Source: Oscheius onirici (lineage: Eukaryota > Nematoda > Chromadorea > Rhabditida > Rhabditidae). From it: a stretch of 64,000 bases of DNA. This document shows, in pieces, positions 1 to 11,493 of this stretch. A program made the translations under genes and the position numbers. Under the pieces are notes generated by a model. The model was not told the origin of the DNA. It did no database searches and worked only from the letters and a program-made list of their open reading frames with translations. Position 1 is the first letter of the stretch. The number at the start of each line of letters is the position of its first letter. The stretch is from positions 3,410,001 through 3,474,000 of the forward strand of contig OW051473.1 in NCBI GenBank assembly GCA_932521025.1, in the 5' to 3' direction.

Positions 1-894
1 AATTTGCTTGAAATCATTCAGATCAGCTTTGGGATTGCCTGGATTGACTATCTTCTGGAGAGCGGAGTAAAACTAGAAAAAGTTGCAACGAATAAAGATG
101 TCAACTTACATTATCAAAATCGTTATTGTTCAGTTTGGGAGATGTTACTGTACCTCGATTTGCTCCATTTACCAGTCCCACCTGAAAAAACAGTTAATTT
201 CGCATCAAAAAGTAGTCCTACTTCCATACGTCCAGGAGACAAACAGCCATTCCGCAAATGGTCCATACTCGCCCTTCTTCTAACTCCGTCCGTTGTTTTA
301 TAAACGACGTTTCCATTCGTGTGTCCGCTGCTATGTGAAAAGTTTAATGTTTGATACTGTGGAACGCGTCTCCCGTTGCTGGTCTCAGTGAAAGGTTGAG
401 ATGGACCTCGAGGATGCAGATGATTACTGAACTTGGAGATGGAAAAGACTTATCAAGGAGGTTACCCAAGTGTTTGATCGACGTGATATTGTTGGGGAGC
501 AACGTTTGTCGTCGTTTTCCTCAGACTGTTGCTTCGAGCTACCGACGGAAGAGGAGTGTTCATTCTGTTGTTGGAAATAGAAAGACTAAAGCTTTAGAAA
601 CCTAGAATTTTGTCCGCGGATCACTGTTTTGAGTTCGGCCATATCTACTGGAGTGATACAAGAGGGGTCCATAAACGGCTTGGGCCGTGAAATTGTTCGT
701 GGAGGTCCAAGTAATGCTTGCCATTGCTACAAAAGGGATTTAAAACAATGTTAACTGAATACCTTTGGCAATCCAGTATAGGTACCAGTTCTTGGATCAT
801 AGCCTGCGTGGATTCGGTGTTCGAAATTTGAGGGTGTTGAGATGTCCGTTTTCTTCACCTTTTTGCTTTTTCGTATACTCCACGTCCTTTGCAT
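1..894 (-). CDS. pak-2: p21-activated kinase, type II (PAK-2), N-terminal part
   Basis: Serine/threonine kinase activated by Cdc42/Rac GTPases. The gene runs off the left edge, so only about 235 codons are present. Exons 894-763, 726-602, 564-466, 426-222, 181-110 and 72-1 join in one frame. The start ATG lies four bases after a TTTTCAG acceptor, which suggests a trans-spliced 5' end. Residues about 18-60 are a CRIB/p21-binding domain ([16 protein letters not shown], then [15 protein letters not shown]), followed by the [12 protein letters not shown] stretch typical of PAK4-type kinases. A Ser/Arg-rich linker with [10 protein letters not shown] leads to the first residues of the kinase domain (ADLNDFKQI) at the edge; the catalytic domain lies outside. 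The full-length CRIB and the linker place it in type II rather than type I PAKs. Family call is strong; the orthologue name follows the close fit to the nematode PAK-2 pattern as I know it. Confidence 0.88.
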
Positions 895-1981
895 CCCCTG
901 AAAATAAAATTGTAAAAAAAGAAAACAATAGCAAAATTCTGCTTAAAAGGGATGAAACGCGAGAGGCATTAGTAACAAGTCGTCTAGCCGAAAATACATA
1001 CGAGCGAGCGGCCCATCTGTTTCGGGTTAAACGCTGTAAGAGAGAAACCTAGTGAGGTTAAAAATGTGTGTTTTTATATAGTTGGACGTACAGAAAAGCG
1101 AAAATGTTCACAGAAATAGATCGGGAAATCGATGACGGAGCTAAAAATATGGGTCTTTGATATGTCAGCAACAAATAATTAACCTTTACACTTCTGGAAA
1201 ATATTACCTCTGAGAATGCAATCTAAAGAGCATAGTTCCGTAGCGCAAATCATGCTCATTTCCAGGCTTTGTCCAGACAACCAAACGTCCCCATTAGACG
1301 ACTTATTACTCCCGTTAATTCCATTGATACAGCCGTTACAACAGTCTTTATGGCCGAACTCCCAGTCTCCAATGCTCTTCTGAAAAGACACAACTTCAGT
1401 CTGTCGAACCCATTGAACCAAGTTCCGATATTAGGCTTCATTCATTTATTTTCACTTCATGGTACGCTCGTTTGTAGGTCTGCTCCTTCTTAATGATCTT
1501 GTAATCTCGATCCAGTGTACTCTGTCCTCGTTCATTTTCCCACCAGTTTTCAATATTTTCCCCTTCCCCCGGCCTTGCTAGAACTAAATATACGACCAAT
1601 TAGAGAATTTACGTTTGTTGTTTGTATAAAATTTGATATACGGACTTCAGCAAAACACAGAAGCTCTCGCGGTAGGCGCGGGAAGTGTGTAGGCATCAAC
1701 AATTCCGTGATCTGTTTATAAGCTGCAAGTTTAACGAGCTTCCAAACAGTTGCATCTTGTGGAGTTGATTTACGTACTTAGGATCAGCGGTGTAGCGAAT
1801 TTCATGCAGACATTACCCGGAAGCCAATCAAAGCACCTGTTCTCTCCTGTAGTATGTCTTTATTGCTAATCGAGAATAGCAAACGCTCGCATTCTAGTAA
1901 ACAAGTTGTTTCTAATTTTCTAAAAGTTGGTTCTTTTTCCAATTGTTCTGCACACGATTTTCTATCATTATTTTTTTCAGA
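895..1981. other. Intergenic region between pak-2 and a chemoreceptor
   Basis: About 1.1 kb between divergent genes, so it should hold both promoters. Apart from the doubtful minus-strand exons listed separately at 1068-1379, I see only AT-rich sequence and stop-riddled frames. Confidence 0.5.
1068..1379 (-). CDS. Possible Cys-rich exon pair, unidentified
   Basis: A minus-strand open segment at 1379-1208 is bounded by a good acceptor (TTTTCAG) and a donor (GTAATA). It reads as a glycine/asparagine-rich stretch with six cysteines (HKDCCNGCIN, then MICATELCSLDC). A second segment at 1140-1068, after a TTTTTAG acceptor, continues in phase for 24 codons to a stop. No start codon or upstream exon is certain, and I do not recognise the protein. 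It may be the tail of a small secreted protein or a chance arrangement. Confidence 0.2.
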
Positions 1982-3149
1982 ATGACAAATAGTACTCTCT
2001 TAGTAAGTAGCACTGTAGAGATCATTGTCTATGGAGCTTCTGTGCTTCTTATCACTCTTATATTTATGCTGCTTTACGTACCCATCATAGTGGTAAGTTC
2101 AGAGCTGAGTGCTTAAACTGTTTTTCAGATATTTTTCTATGACAAGGAATTCCGGAAGAGTCCTGCCTACACGATAATGACGCACATTGCTATTACGGAT
2201 GTAGCTCAATTGGTGATTCATCTCTACAGTGGCGTGCTCGTCGTACTTCAAACGCAGCCAATTTACTGGCTGGATAAGGCACGTGTTACTCCAATTCTCG
2301 TAAAAATTGCTCCGTCGAAATGAATTAAAACATTTCCTGGTCTCGTACAAAGTACGGAAGTTCTAAATTAGAGAACCGGTTGAATGGAACTCGTTAGAGA
2401 GATCCGAGCAAAGGAGCAAAGTCTAAAAGCCATATTTCAGTTTTTCGGAGCCGTAATGACCGGCTTGTGGTTTTCTATGATATTCTTCACTTTATTTCTT
2501 AACTACAACCGACTAGCAACTATTATGCTGTACAAATATCGACAACTTAATACTAAACAATTTACAATAGTATGTGACATTGAATCTTTAAAGAAGAAAT
2601 TTTCAGTCGCTATACGCCGTGTGCTACTTATCTTTTATTGTGCCTTTTATTCTGAAACTGTTTCCTGACAACAACTACTTATTTAATACGGTAGAGTTGT
2701 CTTCGTCAGATTGTTAACCCATGTTTAAGAAATTCTTGTATTGGGCTCCGCCTATCACCGATGGCCCGGTTTCTAGCATTCAGCGAGCTGTTTCCAACTA
2801 TTTGATTTTGGTCGTCGTTGTTACTTCTATTCTAACATATGTGGCAATTTTTATGTACATTAGTCTAGTGGTAAATATTTTGTCTCTTATTCCAACAACA
2901 CTGCATGTTCAGAGTAACACTAAACTGACAAAGAGGGAATTCCGGATAACAATCCAAATCTCCCTTGTTATCGGTTATTTCCTGTTTTCATTTTTCTACT
3001 GGAGATATATGCCCAGCAGTGGAATGTTTTGGTCGTTTGCGTCCATGCTGGTATGGGTAGTGATGAACGGAATTCACGCAATTATATATCTCATTTTCAA
3101 CGAGTACGTTTTACTAGATACGGTTTTAATACTAGCTTTAGGCGATTAA
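1982..3149 (+). CDS. Seven-transmembrane chemoreceptor, srt/srx-like
   Basis: Nematode serpentine receptor of the kind expressed in chemosensory neurons. Six exons (1982-2092, 2129-2284, 2441-2569, 2607-2690, 2730-2870, 2913-3149) sum to 858 nt, giving 285 residues. The ATG follows a long T-tract ending in TTTCAG. Hydrophobic segments occur in order: TM1 (residues about 13-38), TM2 after YDKEFRKSPAYTIM, TM3 (GAVMTGLWFSMIFF) with a YNRL motif at its end, TM4 after the third exon, TM5 (LILVVVVTSILTY), TM6 and TM7 (WVVMNGIHAIIYLIFNE). The TM7 asparagine context fits the srt/srx families. The in-frame tail after NE is odd and hydrophobic, whereas the overlapping +1 frame gives a basic tail (RYGFNTSFRRLRKSF), which may mean an indel or an unrecognised splice near 3105. 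Exact subfamily is uncertain. Confidence 0.75.
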
Positions 3150-3305
3150 GAAAGTCTTTTCTGGGAGTTCTCACACGCGGAAAAATCCCTGACACTTCAC
3201 AGTCGCATAATGTGATTCTAGTTGCAAGAATGGTTACAAAAATTCATCCCATGCGAACAACAACGATTGGATAACATTTATTTCAAGAAGTTTATACACA
3301 TATCA

Positions 3306-3932
3306 TTAGTCCTTGTCCAGGCCTAGCTCCTTTTCCTTGTCCTGTTATGATTTTGATTATTTTATACGGGCATAAATCTTACCTTAATGTTTTGGTCAAT
3401 CTTCTTCAAAGCAGTCATGTCAGCATCGGTCAGGCCGGCAACATCTTCGCTCAAAAGCTTCTTCTTGTTCTCGTCGGAGCTCATCAAAAAGTCCATGTTC
3501 ATCAAATGGTTGGTAACTTTCTTGATTGCAGCCTGTACAGCTGGATTTTCCTTCTTGGCCATTTCGGTGGCGTAAGAGTTCACCTTCAAAGTTTTGTCGA
3601 CCAACTCGTCGACAGTCTTCTGAAATGAACACATTTTCGAATAGTGAGAAATCGCACCTTTTCGGTTTCGTTAGCCTCTTTCATCATGTCGGAAATCATG
3701 TGCTTCTTGTCAGCATCGGACAAAGTGTCGTTTCCAACGACGTCCAGTACAATCGAGACTCCTTTTCGTTCATTCTCGCCGAGACTTTGAAACTCTGCCT
3801 TGGCTTCGTTGGCCTCTTTAATGAGATCCTAAACTTTCTATTACCTACTTTACCAAATTAACTAACGCTCATGTCATGCTCAGTAGGAGCAGCCAACGTT
3901 GTTCCGGCCAAAATCAAAAATATGAACCACAT
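3306..3932 (-). CDS. Small secreted alpha-helical protein, family not recognised
   Basis: Four exons (3932-3867, 3828-3658, 3619-3383, 3341-3306) sum to 510 nt, 169 residues. The ATG directly follows a TTTCAG acceptor. Residues 1-16 form a clear signal peptide (MWFIFLILAGTTLAAP). The mature part is Lys/Glu/Asp-rich, predicted helical and has no cysteine. It contains two similar segments, each with a Leu-Ser/Thr-Asp-Ala-Asp motif (TLSDADKKHM and GLTDADMTAL), suggesting an internal repeat. The style resembles small secreted nematode proteins of the SXP/RAL-2 (DUF148) or lipid-binding type, but I cannot match either signature. The gene structure is well supported; its function is unknown. Confidence 0.75.
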
Positions 3933-4924
3933 CTGAAATTCGATGTTGGTTACTGTGTATGGGACAATATTAAACGGACGAGAAAGAGTACACTTTGGTA
4001 TTTTTACCTCATTTTATAGAAGGTCAAATCGGCTTTGTCAGGACCGGATATCCGTAATTGTCGCAAATCGTTTCACAGACCCTTGTTATTCATGACGACA
4101 CAGTAATCTTTTGAAACGGAAAAACACTGCCAATGGTTCACCAAATCCGTTCCAATTTGTGTCGTTTGATCAGAGGCCCTCGTTCGATCATCGACTACCG
4201 CGAAGACATAGGATATCTGTGGGGGAGTTGGGTCTGTGAAAGAGGAGTTTCTGATTATGGACACATTTTCCTGGAATGTTTAAAATGAATCTTCTATATA
4301 AGCACTCTGAAGTGTAACACATCCGAAATGGGTCGTTTTCTGAAAAGCACAGAAATATTAATTTTTTTCTACAATGCCACTTCCTGCCTTATCGAACATC
4401 TATAAATTTTTAATAGCCAAGTCAGCAGGTCGCATGCTCCTGTGTCAGCAGACTGTGATTCTCACCGATTGATTGCAACATTCGGCAAATTTCCCAGACA
4501 TATATCAATCTGTCAACGGTCATTTGCGCTTTCGTCAAGAATCATGATATTTTCGACCATTCATTTTTTATCATCTTCTTATCACTCTCTGCGATTTCGA
4601 GAACAGATAGTAGCCAGCGCGGGGCAGAGTACCCTCCAAGTGGCTACCGGTGGTCTGACCCTTCGACTAGCCGATTTGTCTGTCCATTATCTTTGAGCAA
4701 TCAGTTCTTGTCTGATCTTACGTAATTTTTGTGCTAACCGCGTGTACACTGACTTGTCGTAATGGATAACCTTCGTCTCAAATCGCAGACTCATAAAAAG
4801 CGATAGGATGCGAAGACCGTCATAGTCGCTCAGTCATTTCTTCCGCAATATTTATCGTTGTTACACCGGCAATGGCACCACTTTCTTGAACTGTCGCAAC
4901 ATTTGTACCGTTATTGTTTTAGCC
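3933..4924. other. Intergenic region upstream of pmt-2
   Basis: Divergent promoter region between the small secreted-protein gene and pmt-2. A minus-strand open frame at 4264-4073 (63 codons) has no convincing splice context and no recognisable motif, so I do not call it. Nothing else stands out. Confidence 0.5.
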
Positions 4925-6464
4925 ATGCCTTCCGCAGAGCGTCAACTTGTCGAGGCTGTGAAGCGTGTCGTGCACACTCGCATCATCTGGACTGTTGCTG
5001 CCGTAACGCAGGAGGGAAACAACCATACTGAGTAAGAAAAATTCTCATCCGAGTAAAATTTAGTTGTAGCGAGGCACTCGTGGATGCTTTCGGAGGTGCT
5101 GCCAATGTGACTGTCCGACATGGTCTAGAGAGCATCAACGAGCTCTCAGGACTTGATGCGCTCATTGTGAGCAACGTTCTTGGCAAGAACATCGAGAACC
5201 ACAAAGCTCTGGAAAAATTGGTCAAGTACACCTTGAAGGCTCTCAAGGTTGGGGGAGTCTTAATATTCCGTGAAGATCTGGGTAAGAATGGTTTCATGTT
5301 TTTTTTTCTAATAACACCAATTTAGCTCCGACTAATGATGCCAAACTCGTGGCTCGTCTGACCAACTTCCTCGACGTTTTCCGAAGTGACGAAAACGGAA
5401 AAAATGCTGGCTATGGTTTTTATGCCGCTGAAGAAGTCGAGGAGTCCATTCATCGAAGACTGAACTGGCACGATTACTTCTGGACTCTGATCAAGAAGGA
5501 ATTCCCTCCCGTTACAGGATCCAACGTGACTTTCCGGTAAGCCTAAAATGGGCCATAAGACGTAACTTTTCAGTGATTTCCTCGACAAAACACAGTACAC
5601 CGACGAGGGAATCGGAGCCTACGAATGGATCTTCGGAGACAACTTCATCTCTCCCGGAGGATGGGACCAGAACCTGGCTATTATCAAGAGATTCACTGGA
5701 CTGTCTGCCGGAAAGAAGATGCTTGACATTGGTGTCGGAATCGGTGGTGGAGCTCGTCAAGTTGCTAGCGTAAGTATTCGTACCAGTTTTTTTACAAAAT
5801 TCGAATACAGGAATTCGGAGTCCACGTTCACGGAATCGATCTGTCGTCAAACATGCTGGCTGTTGCTCTTGATCGTGTTCACAAGGAACGCGATACCCGT
5901 GTCACCTATGCCATCTGCGACGCAGTCGTATACCACTTCGAGCCGAACACCTACGACTTCATTTTCAGTCGCGATTGCATCCAGCACATTGAGGACACTT
6001 CTGCACTCTTCAGTGCCATCTTCGTAAGTTCAAAATGCTGAAATGATTATCACATATCGTTTAGAGAGCCTTGAAGCCCGGCGGAGAGGTCCTGATTACA
6101 ATGTACGGCGTGGGCCACGGAGTGCTGAGTGAAAAGTTCAAGGCCTATGTGGCTCAACGACAGTATCACTTGAAGAATCTCAAGCAGATCACGGAGGTTT
6201 GTCAGAGATGATTTTGGTTGAACATAGATTCAGTTTGCCGAGAAAGCTGGCTTCGTCGACGTCTACACCGAGAACTTGACTCCTCGATTCAAGGAGATTC
6301 TTCACGAGGAGAGGTCGCGGGTCGAGAACAACAAGGAAGAGTTCTTGAGCAAGTTCTCTCAAAAGGAGTACGACTCTCTTGTGAACGGATGGAATTCTAA
6401 GCTAAAGTACATTGAAGAGGACAACCACAACTGGAACCTTTTCTTGGCTCGTAAGCCGATGTAA
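4925..6464 (+). CDS. pmt-2: Phosphoethanolamine N-methyltransferase 2 (PMT-2)
   Basis: Cytosolic enzyme that uses S-adenosylmethionine to methylate phosphomonomethyl- and phosphodimethyl-ethanolamine to phosphocholine, the nematode route to phosphatidylcholine. Seven exons (4925-5031, 5070-5281, 5326-5536, 5574-5769, 5811-6023, 6065-6196, 6234-6464) sum to 1302 nt, 433 residues, close to the family length. The N-terminal third is a degenerate, presumably structural methyltransferase-like domain. The active domain is C-terminal: after [14 protein letters not shown] comes motif [13 protein letters not shown] (about residues 228-239), then the acidic SAM ribose-binding segment (HGIDLSSNM), [11 protein letters not shown] and the [13 protein letters not shown] strand. 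The N-terminal half lacks motif I, which is what separates PMT-2 from PMT-1. Identification is firm. Confidence 0.95.
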
Positions 6465-7348
6465 CTCTTCACATATTTTCCTAGACGACTGTCTTACTCA
6501 CTTACATGTTTAGAAGAGACTGTTTACTATTAAAGAATTCCTACCCTCAACAAGTGAAAAAAAGAGTTCTTGTGACAGAAACACAGCATTTTCTCCTCGG
6601 GACTCGGCTTTCACCAGTACATTTACGACAAGCGCAACCATTTTCACATTCCGCGTAGAGCGTCTAATTGGACGTTGCAACGGTTTCAGTTCAGTAACAT
6701 AGTCAGCTGGAAACTCAAACCCTGTTTTACAGCTACTTGTCAGTTCACTGTTCTCTTGAAATACATCAATAACAATTGTTCATATGATTCATTTTTTTGT
6801 CCCTGATAGAAAGAATCCTAAGTGATAAACAAGAATTTCAAGGATACCCAAAGTGAGCGCAGTTCTCAACTGGTTCAGTTCATATGATTTTCATTTGGTC
6901 CACCTCTTCTTTCAAACACTCTGTCAAGGATAAATGTTGCAAAACGACATTTTAAACCACTATTAAAACCGCGAAAAAGTGTTTGTACCAATGTTCTTTA
7001 AACGTCACCGATTACTCATTTCGTCTTTGCGGCCTTCAACAAATCATTGTAATCGACTTTGGAGCGAACGCCCAAATAGAGATACCAAAAGAGAGGAAAT
7101 GAAGTGTCATTTGCCGCGCACTATCCAACTGCTGATGTCTCTAACAAGATATGATGCATATGAACACCTCAACAATCCCATTGATTTACTTTTCGCGAGA
7201 AAAAGCAGTTAACTTTGATAAGATGGCCGCGCGGGCGACAGAATCAAGGCGAGATCAACGACTCGTCTTTGATTTTGTTCGCTGACGGACGTTTGAATCT
7301 CACCTTAGCTGTCCATACCCTGTGAACATAAACTTTCAGTGTTGAACC
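6465..7348. other. Intergenic region, pmt-2 3' end to M1-like gene
   Basis: About 0.9 kb between two plus-strand genes. It holds the pmt-2 3' UTR and, at its end, a TTTCAG acceptor at 7334-7339 just before the next ATG, a likely trans-splice site. No coding signal seen. Confidence 0.5.
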
Positions 7349-10300
7349 ATGGCTGCCGTGGAAATGGGCGACCGGACCGGAGAACGGCTTGTAGACCTCG
7401 TATACGGGGTGAGTTGTTGAACTAACTTTTAACAATATTTGTCAGCCGTCGAAAGAAGCTTCCGTGAGCGCTGCCAATTCCACAACCACTCTCAACAATC
7501 AACAGGCAGTTGTCAAGGAGAACGGCCGAAATGAGCGAATTGAACGAATCGAAAAAGTCCGAGTAGTTAAAGAGCACAAGAAGGTTGGTTTTTTGTTTTC
7601 ATTTTAACAATATTCAGTCCTCAAAAATTGCTTGCTCATGCTGTACAATCTTTTGTCTTGTTCTACTCGCCGCTGCCGCCGTCCTCCTCTCTGGCTTCTG
7701 TGCCTATTGGTTCACAAAGCAGGACTACGAAAGCCGTCTGGCCATGACTTCATACACCCCATTGGAGAGGAGAAATATGTACGTCATTTCTTAAGAAATG
7801 TTTGCTTTGTCCATGTAAAAAGAGGTCAATGTCCTCTGATAGATGTGTTCTAAATCAAACAGTTTGCAACATTTAGGTCCGTTGTCGAAGATGCTCCACC
7901 ATTGGATATGGAAGAGCCAGAGAAAGACACACCATTTCCGTCTCTAGAGGAACTAAAACTGCCGGACAATGTGAAACCATTGGGGTGATTTTGAGGCCCT
8001 GGAAAGTATAGTTCAGTTATAGTTATAACATCAGTCTCAAAATTCCTCTTGCCTCAAACTCGACAATTGAAGGAAGCTCACAAATCAAGCTGCTCGTCTT
8101 GGAAGAGACGAACAAAATCGTCTTTAATGGCAAACACCTTGTTCTTCCAGCACCGACCAAATTCAGAATCCTTTCTGAGCGGAAGGTTAGTATTCCTATT
8201 TCAGGCGACAGCCTTTTTTAGATGATCAGGAAACGAGACATGGACAACATGACAAACTCAACTATGGAGAGCTCGGCTGAAGTAGCTGAAGACGTTGAAG
8301 AAACCACAACTGAGGCCGCTGTAAGATTGTTAAGATGCTATAAATTTCACTATTTTAGAACACACAAGAGTTTATTCAAATGGTTAAACAGGAAAAGCCT
8401 GTTGAGTCTCTCGTGCCAGCCGGACCCAAAGTGGTTACTGTAGAGTTGAACGATATCTTGGAGAAAATAACGTTGACTCTTGATAAACCCCTGAGTCCCG
8501 GGGATTACTACTTACAAGTTTGATGTTCAATTGGTCGCTTTAAGCTCGAAATTTCAGTTTCCTTTCGAGTCCAAGCCTTCCACCTCTCCTCTAGGACCAT
8601 TTGTGACTTCTTACAAAAACGTTGACGGATCGGAATCGTGAGTTATTTTCAATACTAAATTTCAACCATTTTCTAGCACTGGTTTCTCGCTAATTGGAGG
8701 ATTGAGAAAGTTATTCCCCAGCTTTGACGAGAAGCGTTTTGGAGCTCCTTTGAAGTTGTCAGTTATTCATCCCAAGGATACTGTAGTTCTTTCGAACGGA
8801 CAGGACAATACTTCCGAGGAGTAAGTGTTTTCTGTCAAAGAATAACAACTTTTTTGTAAAGATCTGAGCCTGGCTGGGTGGAGACCATCATTGAAAAACC
8901 ATCGACCGAAAACACCGCTCTCAATGTTTTCGCGTTTGATAAGAAGGAGGAAGAGGCCAAGAACGGTCATCAGGTATTTTTTGATCAAAAACAGAGAACA
9001 TTTTTTCTCGATAGATCAGAGTCTGGGCTCGTCCTGAAACTCTCAATTCGACCGAATTTGCATTGGAGAATGCTGTAAAGATTGCGAATATTCTTCAGGA
9101 CTTCTATGCCACGACTTTGCCAACTGAAACTCTCAGTCAGCAGAAGTGTTCCAAATGTCATCATTTCCTTTTTAGACATTGTTGCGGTTCCCGGTCTCCT
9201 AACCGGTCTCAGTGTCCCTGGCCAAATTCAGCTGCCCGAGACTGCTGTTCTTTATGATTCGACGGTTGACGATGTTATCGATAAAGTTCGAATCGTGCAG
9301 GCACTCAGCCGGCAAATTAACAAACAAGTTAGGAGGTGATAGAACTGAACCACGGCTATTTTCAGTTCATTGGAGATGTTGTTCCCGAGACGGACAGCAG
9401 CTCAAAATGGGTCGAAGACGCCATGGCACATTTCGTGGAAAAGAACGCTCTTGATGTTTTCTTCGGATCCGCCGACGCAGCTGTATTACAATAATCGTTA
9501 CGTATAGTCAGTATTTTAGAACCAGCAAATTCTGGTGAACTCTGTTGAAAAGTCGTTGAGTTTGGACTCTCAGTCTTCGTCTCATCCATTGAGTGCTGAT
9601 CGAGAAACACTTCATGAACTGACAGCCATTAATGATGTAGTTTCCAAAGAAAAAGGCGCCGCCGTTCTCAGAATGGTTCAATCTATTATGGGAAGAGATG
9701 CTTTCAGACAAGGAATTAGGGTAATTGAAATCTGAACGCGAGATCACGAACTTCTTTCAGAACTATTTCAAGAAAACTGAAAAAGGAGAATCCAATTATG
9801 ATGAACTTTGGAAGTCACTCCAAGAGGCTGTGTCCAAAGATGTAAACAATAGTTAAACTAATATCAATTTGTTTCAGCTCAAATCCTGGGATGACAGCGA
9901 TTTCAACGTTGCCGACTTTGCCAACAAGTGGGTAAAACAGATGGGATACCCTGTGGTAGACCTGTATCGTCTTGACCCTCAAACGACTGAGTTGACTCAA
10001 CGTCGGTTCAAGGTTAGAGCATTTTTTTCATCTGAAACACTTGCTTTAGCTTGATCGCTTGACACCAGAACTATCAAAGTTCCGGAACGCTGTTTACTGG
10101 TACAAATGGGACATTCCTCTCAACTACTGGGTTAACGGAGACGTCAAGGATATGAAATGGCTTCACGAGGGTAAAAGAGACTTTTTGTACAAAAACTATA
10201 ATAGTATTCAGCTGTTCGAATGCCACTGAACATTTCGGATGAGATTCTTATCAACGGAAATGCTGAGGGATACTACAGAGTGAACTATGATCAGGAAGGT

Positions 10301-11493
10301 TGGGAAGACATAGCCAAGATTTTCAATAACGAACATGGGGTAATCTTTCTCCGTAGATTCCTCCAAAACTTAAATTCAGCTTCTTTCTGCTCCGGTAAGA
10401 GCACGTATACTTTCTGATGTGTTTGCTCTTGCTGCTGCTAATGACCTTCCTTACAAGACAGCGTTCAACGTGACCGAATATCTTCCTCAAGAGGAGAGCT
10501 ACGCTCCTATTGCCGTAGCGCTTGAAGGCCTTTTAGACATCTATGAACGATTGGACGATAGCGAAGAAGCTGTAAAAGCTAAAAACTTCATCTTGGAGAA
10601 GATTGAAAAGCAGTTTGAAGCTCTCCCAGAGTTCAGCACATTAACCTCTCAGGAAAGGGAGGATTTTCTACGAATGTAAAATATCTTTTGATTCGACTAT
10701 CATAAGTTTCAGCAAGAGAGATGTTTCTGTCATTAACGCCTATTGTCGTCTAAACCACGAAAAATGCAGAAAACAGCTGGCAGATCTGGCCGGAGAACAT
10801 CTGCTTAAGCCATGCGAAAAGTCCAATTTTACCTGTCAGTGTTCAACGTGAGCACTTGTTTTTGCAGATTTATATCAAATTTCAGAGTTCCTCCTGCTCT
10901 CCGCTACCTTGTATATTGTGATGCAGTAACCTACGGAGACGATGGAATTTTCGAGATGTTCCTGAACTTTGCCAGACACGAGGTATATTTTGCAATTCTA
11001 ACAAGGTAAAGTTGTTCAGCCTGTGGCCACAGAAAGACGTCGTCTCGTCAAATCCCTTGGCTGCTCTCGTGATCCTTTGGCCGTACGTCGTCTGCTGAAA
11101 AACTCTCTATCAAATGATACCAAGCTTGCGCAGCACGACATTCCCGTTTTACTCCGTTCCCTTGCGTCTTCAGATGTCGGCTCATTGGTTGTTTCAGATT
11201 TCCTACTTGATAACTGGAAAGATTTGCGTGAGAGGTAATTACTTTTCGGGGCTAAGAATAATGCTAGCATTTGTAGATTATCGGATGACGTGTACACTCT
11301 ATCGACAGCCTTGACCAATGGTCTTCGACCCAGCAACAAGCGACAGGTGAAATTATTGGAAGCGTTCGCCCAAGAGCACCCCGGCGCCAAGACCTACGGT
11401 TCCTTCCGCAATCAGTTGGAAAAGGGACGTTCCAACTTGGAATGGCAGAGAAAGAATTCTGAGGAATTGGCCAAACTGTTCAAGGAGCTGTAA
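7349..11493 (+). CDS. Membrane M1-family peptidase homologue without zinc site (pseudo-aminopeptidase)
   Basis: Twenty-three exons sum to 3246 nt, giving 1081 residues. A short N-terminal cytoplasmic part is followed by one membrane segment (about residues 70-95, IFCLVLLAAAAVLL), so it is a type II membrane protein with a large outside domain. The M1 fold is clear: LPDNVKPLG start, a VPGLLTG segment (normally the GAMEN region), LPETAVLYD, and the C-terminal ERAP1-like part with NGNAEGYYRVNYD. The catalytic residues are gone. Where GAMEN is expected, the sequence reads TGLSVPGQ (about residues 459-466). Where HEXXH is expected it reads IVQALSRQINKQF, and the downstream zinc-ligand NEGFA-type motif reads VEDAMAHF. 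It therefore cannot bind zinc in the usual way. Caenorhabditis has named proteins of this sort (matrix non-peptidase homologue, mnp-1); orthology is my inference. Likely role: cell-surface adhesion or signalling rather than proteolysis. Confidence 0.9.

Noticed and set aside
4073-4264. 63-codon minus frame upstream of pmt-2
   Set aside because: No acceptor or signal peptide fits, upstream segments do not join in phase, and the protein has no known motif.
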